32,869 nt of DNA from Streptomyces atratus (GCF_014648655.1 NZ_BMRN01000056.1:367-33235), one strand, 5' to 3'; positions 1 to 9,520 are shown, counted from the first letter of the stretch. The notes: a model not told the origin generated them from the sequence alone. Program-made: numbers and translations.

Positions 1-2452
1 TGCCGCTCGGCCTGCTGCTGGCCGCGGCCGTCGTGTCGTACTTCGTCGGCGAGCGCAGCGACGCCGTGATCATCGGGGTGATCGTGGCGCTCTCCGTCGG
101 CCTTGGTTTCGTCAATGAGTTCCGGGCGGAGAAGACCGCCCAGGCGCTGCACGCGAAGATCCGGCACCGCGCGGTCGTACTGCGTGACGGGCGACCACAG
201 GAGGTGGAGGTCACCGCCCTGGTCCCGGGTGATGTGGTCGAGCTGCGGCTCGGCGACATCGTGCCCGCAGATCTGCGGTTGCTTGCGACCGCGGGGCTGG
301 AGTGCAGCGAGTCGGTGCTGACCGGTGAGTCGCTGCCGGTCGCCAAGGACACCGCTGCCGTGCGGGCCGGCACGGCACTGGCGGATCTGACCGGCTGCGC
401 CCTGATGGGCACCGTGGTGCACTCCGGAAACGGCCGCGGTGTCGTGGTCGCCACCGGTGCCGAGGCCGAGTTCGGGAAGATCGCCGCCGGGCTGAGCGGA
501 CACCAGCTGGAGACCGAGTTCCAGGTGGGCCTACGCCGCTTCTCCATGCTGCTGGTCTACGTCGCCGGGGCACTGACCACATCGATCTTCATCATCAACG
601 TCGCACTGCACAAGCCGCTGATCGACGCACTGCTGTTCTCACTGGCCATCGCGGTCGGTATCACCCCGCAGCTACTGCCCGCGGTCGTCTCCACCAGCCT
701 GGCTGCCGGCTCCCGGCGGATGAGCCGACGCAAGGTACTCGTCAAGCGGCTGGTGTGCATCGAGGATCTCGGCGACGTTGACGTGCTCTTCACCGACAAG
801 ACCGGAACCCTCACCCAGGGTCGCATCGACTTCATGCGAGCCGTACCCGTCACCGGTACCTCCACGGAAGAAGTGCTGCGCCTGGGCCTGCTGTGCACCG
901 AGACGGACGTGGACGACCAGGGCCGACCCGTGGGCGGAAACCCGCTCGACGAGGCCCTGTGGGACTCCCCGGCCGCGGCCGCCCAGGGCCAGCTGCTCAG
1001 CGGCTGGAACCACGCTGGCATCCTGCCCTTCGACCACGAGCGCCGGATGGTCTCCGTCACCGTCACCGGTACCGCCGGTGACACCGTGCTGATCACCAAA
1101 GGCGACCGGAGGCGGTGCTGGAACGCTGCGTGCAGGTGCCTGGGCCCACCCGTCAGGCCCTGGAAGCTGAGTTCGCCGCCGGGAACCGAGTCGTCGCGGT
1201 GGCGACCCGTCACGCCGAGGCGGGTACCGCACCCGCTGCTGCCGATGAATACAACCTGCGCCTGGCTGGGCTGCTGGTCTTCCTCGACCCGCCCAAATCC
1301 GACGCGGCCGAGGCACTGAAGCGGCTGAACACGCTCGGCATCACGGTGAAGATCGTCACCGGGGACAACCCCGCGGTGGCCGCCAAGGTCTGCCACGATC
1401 TGGGGCTGACCGACGCGGCCGCGCTGACCGGGACCGACGTGGACGCCATGGACGACGAGCGGCTCACCACCGCGATCCGCGACACCACCGTCTTCGCCCG
1501 GGTCAGCCCCGAGCACAAGGCCCGCATCGTCCGTATCCAGCGGAAGACCGGCGGCGACGTCGCCTTCCTCGGCGACGGCGTCAACGACGCCCTCGCGCTG
1601 CACGCCGCCGACGTGGGCATCTCGGTGGATTCGGCCACCGACGTGGCCAAGGACGCGGCCGACGTGATCCTGCTGGAGAAGGACCTCGGAGTCCTGGCCG
1701 AGGGGGTCGCCGAGGGACGGCGGATCTTCGCCAACACCATCAAGTACGTCCTGATGGGCACCTCGAGCAACTTCGGCAACATGTTCAGCGCGGCCGGCGC
1801 CTCCCTGTTCCTGCCCTTCCTGCCGATGCTGCCCTCGCAGATCCTCCTCAACAACCTGCTGTACGACACCAGCCAGCTCGCCATCCCCACCGACGAGGTC
1901 GACGAGGAGCAGGTGCGGCGGCCCGCGCACTGGGACATCGCCTTCATCCGGCGCTTCATGATCTGCTTCGGACCGATCAGCTCCCTGTTCGACTTCGTCA
2001 CCTTCGCCGTGATGCTGGGCGTCTTCCACGCCGACGCCGCCCAGTTCCACACCGGCTGGTTCGTGGAGTCCCTCGCCACGCAGACCCTGGTGATCTTCGC
2101 CATCCGCACCCGCCGCATCCCCTTCCGGCACAGTCGCCCCAGCTTGCCCCTGACGCTGACCGCGCTGGGTGTCGTCGCCCTGGGCGCCGCCCTGCCGGCC
2201 ACCCCGCTGGCCCATGTCCTCGGCTTCCAACCCCTGCCGACCGCCTTCTTCGCCGCGGTGGCCGCCATGGTCGTCGTCTACCTGTTCCTCGTCGAGCTGG
2301 GCAAGCGGATCTTCTACCGGAAGACGCGGCCACCGGCTCGCCCACAACCCACCCTCGGCCACCGGCACCTGCGGCGCCGCGCAGCACGGTTCAGCACCAT
2401 CATCCGACTGCCGCACCCGCAAGCCCCACAAGCTCCCGCCGTCCGCCGGTGA
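1..2452 (+). pseudogene. Magnesium-translocating P-type ATPase (MgtA-like), 5' partial and frameshifted
   Basis: This is a P-type ATPase of the magnesium-importing (P3B, MgtA/MgtB) group, an inner-membrane pump driven by ATP through a phospho-aspartate intermediate. The window opens inside the gene (reading frame beginning at base 3), so the N-terminus is missing. Visible motifs are the TGES actuator loop, DKTGTLTQ with the phosphorylated Asp near base 795, the nucleotide-binding region ending in ITKG, and the GDGVND hinge near 1572. The C-terminal membrane segments carry NNLLYDTSQLAIPTDEVDEEQ, which is typical of MgtA. The frame breaks at about 1104: the expected ITKG-A-PEAVLERC reads ggc-ga-ccg, so one base of the alanine codon is missing. 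Translation resumes in the other frame to TGA at 2450-2452. Without the break the visible part is about 816 residues of a protein normally near 880-900. It is either a real inactivating mutation or a sequencing error. Confidence 0.9.
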
Positions 2453-3010
2453 ACGGTCCACACCCGACGGGCATCACGCGCCCCTCTCGCCAACTTCATG
2501 TCTGGCCAGCGGAAACTCCGTCCCCATATTCGAAATATTCGGAATGACCACAGCGGCTCAGGCCCGAGCCGTCCAGACGATCCACTGCCATCGGATGGTC
2601 ACGTGCCGCGTCGAACTGCACCGCGAAATCCAGTCCCTGCCAGACAGCCCATGGCAGAACGAGGTCGTGCCACACCTGACCTACGGCCTGCTCACCCGGC
2701 CACGACGACGAGCCGCCCGTCGCTGGCGGCATGGCGGGCGGCAGCGCGGACGGCGCGGGCGTGCTGCAGGCGGGAAGCATGGCGCGCACGATGCAAAGGC
2801 GGAATGACAAAGGGCTGATGAGCCCCCATCCCGCATTGTGGGTGGCGTGGGTTTGCGGACCGGTCTCGGACGCGCTCGAATGACGGAAGCGCGGATCCCT
2901 CCGCCCGCACCGGTTGGTCTGATGAAGCGGCGGTGCCCGCCGAAGCCCGCCCCGGGCTCGCCGACGAGGAGCCGACATGACCAAGGCCGGATCCGCTGGG
3001 GCAGCCGGTT
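2453..3010. other. Intergenic region, no supported gene
   Basis: This stretch lies between the ATPase and the flippase-like gene. Open frames on both strands look like composition artefacts rich in Arg, Ala and Pro, and none has a convincing start site. An AT-rich spot with a short palindrome (atatt-cga-aatat, about 2527-2539) stands out against the GC-rich background and could be an operator or promoter element, but nothing else supports that. A 13-codon ORF (ATG at 2977, after a gaggag motif) overlaps the GTG of the downstream gene and could be a leader peptide. Confidence 0.4.
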
Positions 3011-5842
3011 GTGAGTGAACGCCCTGGCATCATCCCGCTCTCCGTTGCCGCTGGAGGTGCTCAGGCCGCAGCTGCGCCGGTGATCGACGCCCTGCCGCCG
3101 CGCGACGTACGCCGGGCGGCCGATCTGGCGCGGCTGCTGGTGTCCGGAACCGTGCTGGTGATGACGGTGCTGCCAGCCGCCGTGGCGCTGGCGTCCACCC
3201 GGAGGATGCAGCAGGGGCTGCTTGACGCGGCGACCGCGCTACCGCCGGGCTTGCGCGACGGTGTCGTCGGGGCAGTGCAGGCGGTCGCTGTGGTCGCGCC
3301 GGTGGTGGCCCTCGGCGTACTGGTCGCCCGGCGGCGGGGCGACGCCATCCTGCGGGTCGTGCCCGCGGCGGCGCTGGGCGCGCTGCTTTCGTGGTTGGTC
3401 ACCCACCTGGCCCTGACGCGCGCCAGACCGGGCCTGTGGCCGCAGGTGCTGGTGGGTCGGGGCGCGCTGGTGCATGCCGGCTGGCCGTCGGCGGCGTACC
3501 TGGCCGCCTGCGCGGCGGCGGTCGTCGCGGCAGGCCCTTGGCTGGACACGCGTCTGCGGCGGACGTGGTGGGCGCTGACCGTCGCGTGCGCCGTGCTGAG
3601 CGTCGCGGCCGCCGCCCTCATGCCGCTGGAGGCAGTCGCCGCGCTCGCCGTGGGCGGCGTGGCCGGATCGGCCGTGCTGCTGCTGACGGGAGGCCCGGCG
3701 GACCGGCCGGTCCCGCAGGCGGTCGCCGACGCACTCGTCGCGTGCGGGATCCCGCTCGCCGCGCTGCGGGAGACGCCCTCCCCCGATCGGCGCCCCGGGG
3801 AGGGGGTCCGCTACGGAGCCGAGACCACCACCGGTGCGCGGCTCACGGTACAGGTGCTCGGCCCCGAGGACCGCAACCGCGATGTCTTCCACCGGCTGGC
3901 CCGGCTCGCGTTGCTGCGCCATCCCGCCGACACGGGCGCGCATTCCCCGCTCGCCACGTTCGAGCACGAGCTCCTCATGCTCGTGTTCGCAGGCCGTGCC
4001 GGCGCCCGGGCGGCCGAGCCGGTGATCGCGTACCCGGTGGCCGGGGGCGGTGCACTGCTGGTGACGGTCGAGCACGCTGCCCGTCCGCTGTCCGCGTTCC
4101 CTGGTGAGGAGATCACCGACCGGATACTCACCGGGGTGTGGACGTCCGTGGGCCACCTGCAGAAGCACCGACTGGCGCACCGGGCGCTGCGCCCGGAACA
4201 CATCCTCGTCGAGCCGGACGGTGCGTCCCGGCTCACCGCGTTCGCGCGCGCCCGGCTCGGCGCCGCACCCGACGCGCTCGGCAGCGACATCGCCGAGCTG
4301 CTGGCCACCACCGCGACCCGCGTCGGGGCACACCGCGCCACCCAGTGCGCGCTGGCCGGCCTCGGCCCGCGGCTGCTGGCGACGGCCCTGCCCTACCTGC
4401 AGCCGCTGGCGCTGCTCGGCCCCGCACAGCGCGAGGTCGCACGGTACGACCAGGCCCGCGCGCGGGTGGCAGGGGCGGGCGCCAAGCGGCGCACGGTGCG
4501 CCCCGGCGGCCGCCCGAGCCTGCTGCGTGACCTCTCCGCCGAGGTCACGGCGGCGACCGGTGCCGAGCCGGCTCCCCTCGCGCACCTCGCGCGCTTCACC
4601 TGGAAGAGCATCTTCGGCCTGGTCGGCGCGTTCCTCGTACTCCACCTGGTGCTGCCGCAGTTCGCCAACGCCCCGGCGGTGATCACCGCGTTGCGCAACG
4701 CCGACTGGTGGTGGGTGCTCGCCGTAGTGCCCGTCACCTTCATCTCCCAGGCATTCTCGACCTGTCTGCAAATGGGCACCATTCCGGCCAGGCTGCCTTT
4801 CGGCCCCACGTTCGAGGTGCAGTTCGCCAGTTCGTTCCTGAACCGGATCACCCCGAGCAACGTCGGCGGCATGGCGCTCAACCTGCGCTACCTGCAGAAG
4901 ACGGGGATCGAGACCGGGGCTGCCACGGCCTCCGTCGGCCTGCAGAGCCTGGCCGGCGCCGCCTCCAACGCCGTACTCGCCGCCGGGTTCTTCGCCTGGG
5001 CCGGACGGCACCACGCTGGAACGCACCTGCACCTGCCCGCAGGCCGGTATGTCCTGCCGGCCATCGCCCTGACCCTCGCGGCCGCAGGTCTGCTCGGTGT
5101 CACCCCACCCGGCCGGCGCTTCCTGCGCGAGAAGGTGTGGCCGTTCCTGCACGCGGCAGTGTCGACCCTGACCGGGATCGCGTCCGACCCTGCCAAACTG
5201 GCGCTCCTCGTCACCGGCGCGCTCGGTCTGCCTCTCATCCAGGTCGTCGGACTAGCCCTGAGCGTGCGCGCGTTCGGCGGCGATCTTCCCTTCGTCCAGG
5301 CGGGCGCCGAGCAGGGACCGGTCGACCAGGCCGGGCAGGAGACTGATCGCGGCAGCATCGTGCAGCACGCCCGCCGCGCCCTGCACGGCCGCGACCACCA
5401 TCAGCTGGGGCAGGGACAGCCGGTCCAGCGCGGCCGCCACCGGCACGCTGGCCAGCGCGGCGGCGCTGACCAGGTCGCCGGTGATCATCTGCTTCCGCTT
5501 GGAGTGGCGGTCGGCCAAGGCCCCAGCGTGCAAAGCCAGCAGTGCGGGCGGCAGTTGGCCCAGGCACGTCAGCCAGGCGACCTCGGCGGTGGTCGCGTCC
5601 AGTTCGAGCACCGCCAGCACGGGGATCACCATGCTGCTGATCGAGCTGCCGGTCACGCTGGCTGCCTGACCGGTCAAGTAGCGCCGGAAGTCGCGGTGCC
5701 GCCACAGCGACGGCCGGGCGCCGGGGGAGGAGGGGTCAGTGGAGGAGGTCATGGAGCACCTCCTCGGCTTCCGGCAGGCGCTCGCACAGCTCAGCCATGG
5801 CCGCCTGCCGGTTGTGGCCGTATGCCTCCAGTTCGGGGGTGA
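3011..5842 (+). CDS. Flippase-like (lysylphosphatidylglycerol synthase TM family) protein with pseudokinase domain, C-terminus replaced
   Basis: The ORF starts at GTG 3011. Residues 1-235 contain several hydrophobic segments. Residues 250-450 look like a protein-kinase-type fold with lost catalytic residues: the HRD motif reads HRALRPEHIL, the DFG region reads LTAFARA, and no VAIK lysine is evident. From about residue 530 a flippase-like region begins, with SNVGGMALNLRYLQKTG and then GALGLPLIQVVGLALSVRAFGGDLPFVQAG. Family similarity stops there, at about base 5305 (residue 765). The last ~178 residues (QGPVDQAGQETDRG and onward) are the antisense of an MFS gene and of the end of the kinase gene, so they are not a natural family C-terminus. 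Intact relatives are integral membrane proteins of about 800-880 residues, usually linked to lipid or polyprenyl-phosphate handling. Several C-terminal membrane helices are missing, so this copy is probably non-functional. Confidence 0.8.
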   Translation: MSERPGIIPLSVAAGGAQAAAAPVIDALPPRDVRRAADLARLLVSGTVLVMTVLPAAVALASTRRMQQGLLDAATALPPGLRDGVVGAVQAVAVVAPVVALGVLVARRRGDAILRVVPAAALGALLSWLVTHLALTRARPGLWPQVLVGRGALVHAGWPSAAYLAACAAAVVAAGPWLDTRLRRTWWALTVACAVLSVAAAALMPLEAVAALAVGGVAGSAVLLLTGGPADRPVPQAVADALVACGIPLAALRETPSPDRRPGEGVRYGAETTTGARLTVQVLGPEDRNRDVFHRLARLALLRHPADTGAHSPLATFEHELLMLVFAGRAGARAAEPVIAYPVAGGGALLVTVEHAARPLSAFPGEEITDRILTGVWTSVGHLQKHRLAHRALRPEHILVEPDGASRLTAFARARLGAAPDALGSDIAELLATTATRVGAHRATQCALAGLGPRLLATALPYLQPLALLGPAQREVARYDQARARVAGAGAKRRTVRPGGRPSLLRDLSAEVTAATGAEPAPLAHLARFTWKSIFGLVGAFLVLHLVLPQFANAPAVITALRNADWWWVLAVVPVTFISQAFSTCLQMGTIPARLPFGPTFEVQFASSFLNRITPSNVGGMALNLRYLQKTGIETGAATASVGLQSLAGAASNAVLAAGFFAWAGRHHAGTHLHLPAGRYVLPAIALTLAAAGLLGVTPPGRRFLREKVWPFLHAAVSTLTGIASDPAKLALLVTGALGLPLIQVVGLALSVRAFGGDLPFVQAGAEQGPVDQAGQETDRGSIVQHARRALHGRDHHQLGQGQPVQRGRHRHAGQRGGADQVAGDHLLPLGVAVGQGPSVQSQQCGRQLAQARQPGDLGGGRVQFEHRQHGDHHAADRAAGHAGCLTGQVAPEVAVPPQRRPGAGGGGVSGGGHGAPPRLPAGARTAQPWPPAGCGRMPPVRG
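5252..5752 (-). pseudogene. MFS transporter, N-terminal fragment
   Basis: The start is ATG at 5752, overlapping the end of the upstream kinase gene by 17 bases. About 149 residues match the N-terminal part of MFS exporters: LWRHRDFRRYLTGQAASVTGSSISSMV at the start of helix 1, GALADRHSKRKQM as the motif-A loop, and LLPGLVDRSLLGA after helix 4. Beyond about base 5305 the frame runs antisense through the neighbouring flippase-like gene and ends at TAG 5252-5254 after only 166 codons. A full transporter of this type has 400 or more residues and twelve helices, so this is a truncated gene that cannot form a transporter. It was the last gene of the ABC-HIT-kinase operon before the rearrangement. 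Confidence 0.85.
5302..5310. other. Recombination junction between two truncated genes
   Basis: At this point the plus-strand flippase-like gene (ending ...DLPFVQAG) and the minus-strand MFS gene (ending ...DRSLLGA) both lose family similarity and become each other's antisense. The shared short sequence gggcgccga can be read as part of either gene (Gln-Ala-Gly on plus, Leu-Gly-Ala on minus). It would serve as microhomology for an illegitimate join, though this is inferred from protein similarity only. Confidence 0.65.
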
Positions 5843-6773
5843 CGGCGGCCGGGTCGTCGACGGCCTCGGACAGCGGATACACCGAGCAGGCCAGGTACCC
5901 GGCGGCGAGGCGGGGTACGGCAAGGAGCTCTTCGTCCGGCAGCGCCGGGTTGGCTGCCCGGTAGGCGTCAACGGCTTCGGCCAGGCCCGTGGGCCACTGC
6001 GGCTCTGCTAGGACGGTGCGCGGGTCGAGGACAATCCGCCCGAGCTCCCAGGCGGGGCTGCGGTGACCGGGCGGCCGGAAGTCGATCAGCGCCGCGACCT
6101 GCTGTCCGCGCAGGAGCAGGTTGGGCGAGGCCAGGTCGCCGTGGACGGTCTGCACCGTCAAGGACGTCCGCAGCCCTTTGACCATGGCGGCCGCGGCGGG
6201 CAGCGCGTCGACCCGCCGGGCGGCGGTCTCGCGTGCCCAGGCGGGAAACCCCGAGGCGGGCGGCCCCTTAGCGAAGAGGACGAGCAGCCGTTCAAGACGC
6301 TGCCGGGCCCGTTTCACATCGCAGACCTCCCGGGCGGGCACCCGGCGCGGTGGCCCGGCCGGGTGCCGGGCCAGGGTCCGGTGCAGGCGTCCGACGGTCT
6401 CGCCCACCGCAGCCCACCGGTCGCCGGACAGGCCGCCCTCCGCTGTCTGCGCGTTCTCGACGTACGCCGCGACCGAGACCGCCATCCTGCCGGCGGCTGC
6501 GATGAGGTCACCGTCGAGGGTCTGCCGCACCTTCGGCACCGGGATCCGGCCGATCCGTGCGAACTGGCCGAGCTCCAGCGCCTGGCGCTCCGCGTCCAGA
6601 TCGGTGCCCGTCGGGTAGGCCTTCACGAACCACCGGGCTCCGTCGCTGTCCCGGGCGACGTAGTTGCGGGTCGCGGTCCCCGCGGGACCTTCGACGACCG
6701 CGGTGGGGATGATCCGGTAGAAGAGCGTCAGGATCCCCGCCACGACCATCACGTTCGACTCGGCGCCGTTCAT
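5736..6773 (-). CDS. Aminoglycoside phosphotransferase (APH)-family kinase
   Basis: This 345-residue cytoplasmic protein has an APH/choline-kinase fold. Visible elements are an N-lobe lysine in RWFVKAYP (K51), the catalytic loop HGDLASPNLLL (H211-G-D213) and the metal-binding IDF (D231). APH-family kinases transfer phosphate from ATP to small-molecule hydroxyls, including antibiotics and sugars; the substrate here cannot be told from sequence. The start is ATG 6773, which overlaps the stop of the HIT gene in an ATGA arrangement and implies translational coupling. The end overlaps the start of the truncated MFS gene by 17 bases. Together with an ABC exporter and a HIT protein, it suggests a cassette that phosphorylates, processes and exports a small molecule, or confers resistance to one. 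Confidence 0.85.
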   Translation of the reverse strand: MNGAESNVMVVAGILTLFYRIIPTAVVEGPAGTATRNYVARDSDGARWFVKAYPTGTDLDAERQALELGQFARIGRIPVPKVRQTLDGDLIAAAGRMAVSVAAYVENAQTAEGGLSGDRWAAVGETVGRLHRTLARHPAGPPRRVPAREVCDVKRARQRLERLLVLFAKGPPASGFPAWARETAARRVDALPAAAAMVKGLRTSLTVQTVHGDLASPNLLLRGQQVAALIDFRPPGHRSPAWELGRIVLDPRTVLAEPQWPTGLAEAVDAYRAANPALPDEELLAVPRLAAGYLACSVYPLSEAVDDPAAVTPELEAYGHNRQAAMAELCERLPEAEEVLHDLLH

Positions 6774-7303
6774 CGCCGCACCCCCGACCGGCCGGTGGGG
6801 TTCAGCAGCTGGCGCAGGGCTCGGGCATCCGCCTGCAGCTGCTCCTCGTCCTGGCGCCCGAGATCGAGCGCATCGAAGGGCAGTGGCCCGCCCGGCGCCG
6901 GGTCCGTTCCGGCTTCGCGGCGTGGAACGCAGTGCCAGTGGGCGTGCGGGATCTGGTTCCCCAGCAGCAGGTAGTTCATCTTCAGCGGCTCGTAGAGCGC
7001 CTCCACAGCGCGGCCCAGGGCGAGGACGTCGCGCCAGAACGCGGCTGCCTCCCCCTCGTCCAGCTCGGTGGGCTCGGCGACATGACGGCTGGTGTAGATC
7101 ACGACGGCGTACCCGCGGACCTGGCCGCTGCGCCACAGGTAGGCGTTGCTGACCTCTCCGCGCCGGACAAGAAGGCCCCAGCCGATGTCGTCGGCGGCGA
7201 AGTCGTTCATGCACATCGGGCAGTTGGTGCCGTAGCGGTGGTCGGTGAAGTGCTCCGGCCAGACGCCGGCCGACGCGCGACAGGGCTGTACGTGGTCGGG
7301 CAT
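6770..7303 (-). CDS. HIT-family nucleotide hydrolase/transferase
   Basis: The protein has 177 residues. The histidine triad is clear: NQIPHAHWHCVPR, with H120, H122 and H124 in the HxHxH pattern. A CPMC pair at residues 28-31 resembles the zinc-binding cysteines of many HIT proteins. HIT enzymes cleave or transfer nucleotidyl groups (adenosine phosphoramidates, dinucleoside polyphosphates, or nucleotide-sugars in the GalT branch). The ATG at 7303 shares one base with the TGA of the ABC gene (TGATG), and the gene ends with an ATGA overlap into the kinase, so the three are surely co-transcribed. Its exact substrate is unknown. Its place between an exporter and a small-molecule kinase suggests a phosphorylated or nucleotidylated compound. 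Confidence 0.9.
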   Translation of the reverse strand: MPDHVQPCRASAGVWPEHFTDHRYGTNCPMCMNDFAADDIGWGLLVRRGEVSNAYLWRSGQVRGYAVVIYTSRHVAEPTELDEGEAAAFWRDVLALGRAVEALYEPLKMNYLLLGNQIPHAHWHCVPRREAGTDPAPGGPLPFDALDLGRQDEEQLQADARALRQLLNPTGRSGVRR

Positions 7304-9303
7304 CACGCCGCCTCCCCGGCCTCGGCGCGGTAGCCGGCGGCCTGGAGCGTGAACATGGCGGCGTACTCGCCGCCGAGGTCCATCAGCTCCTGGTGCGTGC
7401 CGCTCTCGGTGATGCGGCCGCCGTCGAAGACGAAGATGCGGTCGCAGGCGACGACGCTGGCCAGGCGGTGGGAGATCAGCACCGTGATCTGATCGGGGCG
7501 CGGGTTGTCCCGCAGTACCGCCTCGTATACGGCGTGCTCGGCGCGGGGGTCCATGCTGGCGGTCGGTTCGTCCAGCAGCAGGACGGGGGCGTTCTTGTAC
7601 AGGCCGCGGGCGACGGCGACCTTCGCCCACTGGCCGGCGGACAGTTCCTGGCCGCCGCGGAACCGCTTGGACAGCAGCGCCTCCCACCGGCCGGGCAGTC
7701 CGGCGATGACCTGTTCGGCGCCGGAGGCCCGTGCGGCGTCCAGCGCCCGCTGCGGGTCGGCCTCGGTGAGGGTGCCCCGGGAGACCGTCAGGTTGGCCAG
7801 CGCGCTGAACGGGAACCGGACCGGGTCCTGGAGCACGCAGCCCACCCTGGCCTGCAACGACTCGGCGTCCATGTCCAGGACGTTCACCCCGTCCCAGCAG
7901 ACCGTGCCCCCGTCCTGGGGCTCGTACAGCCCTGCGAGCAGCCGCGCGCAGGTGGACTTGCCGGAGCCGTTGACGCCGACGAACGCCACCGTCTGCCCGG
8001 CGTGCAGCGTCATGGAGATGCCGTTGAGCGCCGGGGTGTCCTTGCCCGGGTAGGTAAAGGACACGTCGTCCAAAGTGATGGTCTTCACCGTTTCGGGGGC
8101 GGGTAGCCCGCTGCGCCGCGGCTGGAGAGTGCGGCAGCGTTCCTGGAAGGCCAACAGGTCGTCCACCCACATTGCGTGCTCGTAGACCAGGTGGGAGACG
8201 TCGACGAGCCGGGTCAGCGAGGACTGGGCGGCCTGAATGGCGAGGACCGCGCCCGCACCGGCGGCAAGCGGCAGCCAGCCCGCGATCAGCATGGCGCCGA
8301 GCGCCGTATAGGTGATGCCGGTGCCGATCCCGCCGACCGCCCGGCCCGCCAGGGTCAGCCCGGCCGAGCTCACGCCCAGGCGGGTGTCCTCCTCGGCGAT
8401 CCGGGTCGTCAGCCGGTAGTGCTCCTCCAGCAGCGCACCCTGGGCGGTGTCCGAGCGGAGCTCGGCGGCGGCGTCCCTCTCCAGCAGCAGCCAGGAGAAG
8501 ACCCGCACCCTGCGCTGCAGCGTGTTCCACCGCTTGAAGGAGTGAAAGCGCGCCCGGGCGCTACGAACGGCCGCCGCGCCGACCGGCAGCACCGACAGCA
8601 GGAGAAGAGGTAGCAAGGCCGGGTGGAGGACGCCCAAAACGCCGGCGGTGCCCACAAGCCCGAGCAGGGCCGCGGCCAGGGAGACGACCTGGCCGACGAT
8701 CTGCCGGGCATAGAACAGCCCGCGGTCGTTGGCCCGGTACGCCTCGTCGTGCCAGTCCGCGTCGTCGACAACCTCCAGCCGCACATGGGCGGTCAGGGTG
8801 AGGAACTCCGTCTCCAGCGCGGTACGGATCTGCGGGGTCACCCTGGCCTGCGCGATGGCGACGCCCGCCTCCAGAAGCGCCCGGGCAGACAGGAAGCCGA
8901 CGACGAACAGGAGTTGGGGGATGGCCGCGCGCACCCGGTCCGGGGTCGGCCCTTCGGCGAACAGTTCCCGCAGCACCGCCACCGAGGCCATGAGCCCGAA
9001 CGCCGTCATCGCGGCCGACGCCAGCTGCAGAACCACGACCGCGACCGTCGCGGTCCGGTCCGTGTTCCAGGCCAGTTGGCCGATCTGGCGCACGATCCGC
9101 GGCAGCCGAGCGAGGATCTGTCCCACCGTAGCCTGGGACGCGGCGCCGTCGTACACGGACCAGTACGCCTCCTCCAGGCCGTCGGCGATGTCACCGTCGT
9201 GCGGCCCGTCCGGCACGGCGGCGGGCGGCAGCGGAAGTTCCGCACCGCGCGGGCCGGGCACCGCCCCCGGGCGGATGCCGTCTGCATCACTTCCGCTGCT
9301 CAT
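7303..9303 (-). CDS. ABC transporter, fused permease and ATP-binding protein
   Basis: This 666-residue half-transporter has a transmembrane domain (about residues 80-390) followed by an ATP-binding domain. Motifs are Walker A GVNGSGKST (about 441), signature LSAGQ (about 549), Walker B VLLLDEP (about 571) and the H-loop ISHRLAS. It should work as a homodimer exporting a peptide, lipid or other small molecule. I chose ATG 9303 because a good ribosome site (gaggtgggg) precedes it; an upstream in-frame start at 9393 has no such site. A Gly/Pro-rich N-terminal extension of about 40 residues precedes the first helix. It is the first gene of the operon, and the 3' end overlaps the HIT gene. Confidence 0.93.
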   Translation of the reverse strand: MSSGSDADGIRPGAVPGPRGAELPLPPAAVPDGPHDGDIADGLEEAYWSVYDGAASQATVGQILARLPRIVRQIGQLAWNTDRTATVAVVVLQLASAAMTAFGLMASVAVLRELFAEGPTPDRVRAAIPQLLFVVGFLSARALLEAGVAIAQARVTPQIRTALETEFLTLTAHVRLEVVDDADWHDEAYRANDRGLFYARQIVGQVVSLAAALLGLVGTAGVLGVLHPALLPLLLLSVLPVGAAAVRSARARFHSFKRWNTLQRRVRVFSWLLLERDAAAELRSDTAQGALLEEHYRLTTRIAEEDTRLGVSSAGLTLAGRAVGGIGTGITYTALGAMLIAGWLPLAAGAGAVLAIQAAQSSLTRLVDVSHLVYEHAMWVDDLLAFQERCRTLQPRRSGLPAPETVKTITLDDVSFTYPGKDTPALNGISMTLHAGQTVAFVGVNGSGKSTCARLLAGLYEPQDGGTVCWDGVNVLDMDAESLQARVGCVLQDPVRFPFSALANLTVSRGTLTEADPQRALDAARASGAEQVIAGLPGRWEALLSKRFRGGQELSAGQWAKVAVARGLYKNAPVLLLDEPTASMDPRAEHAVYEAVLRDNPRPDQITVLISHRLASVVACDRIFVFDGGRITESGTHQELMDLGGEYAAMFTLQAAGYRAEAGEAA

Positions 9304-9499
9304 GCCCCCCACCTCGTATCCAGTCGAGCCGAGCGGCGCGCGTAGACGTCGGACTGCCGAGGGCCGCAGGTCTGGGAGGCGAGCGGGGACCACCGCCGCT
9401 GTTCGAATCCGGGGCGATGAGCGGGAGCGGGCTCAGCGTTCACAGTGTTCCTCCATCTGGGCGGCCGGTTGGTACTGGTGCTCTAAGAACGCGCCGAAT

Positions 9500-9520
9500 C
9501 CGGGGCCGTAACGGCCCCGG
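9500..9520. terminator. Perfect 9-bp hairpin, possible terminator
   Basis: The arms ccggggccg and cggccccgg are perfectly complementary around a TAA loop. The hairpin lies between the minus-strand ORF at 9632-10162 and the ABC operon on the same strand, a sensible place for a GC-type actinomycete terminator. There is no run of T on either side, so a binding site for a dimeric regulator is also possible. Confidence 0.45.

Noticed and set aside
557..2461. A 634-codon minus-strand open frame opposite the magnesium ATPase
   Set aside because: It is the high-GC shadow of a clearly conserved gene, with low-complexity composition and no family features.
2544..2807. A plus-strand ORF of about 87 codons in the first intergenic region
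   Set aside because: No ribosome site is seen, the tail is Arg/Gly-rich, and there is no recognisable motif.
2977..3018. A 13-codon ORF overlapping the start of the flippase-like gene
   Set aside because: It could be a leader peptide with its gaggag site, but it is too short to support without conservation data, so it is not listed as a gene.
5736..9303. Class V lanthipeptide or thioamitide type cluster suggested by the APH-type kinase and ABC exporter
   Set aside because: No precursor peptide, HopA1-like lyase or cysteine decarboxylase is present, and the HIT protein is not a part of those systems as far as I know.
9401..9416. A gttcgaatcc stretch resembling a tRNA T-loop
   Set aside because: The flanking bases do not form the T stem properly and no acceptor, D or anticodon arms could be found, so it is not a tRNA; an attachment-site relic cannot be shown either.
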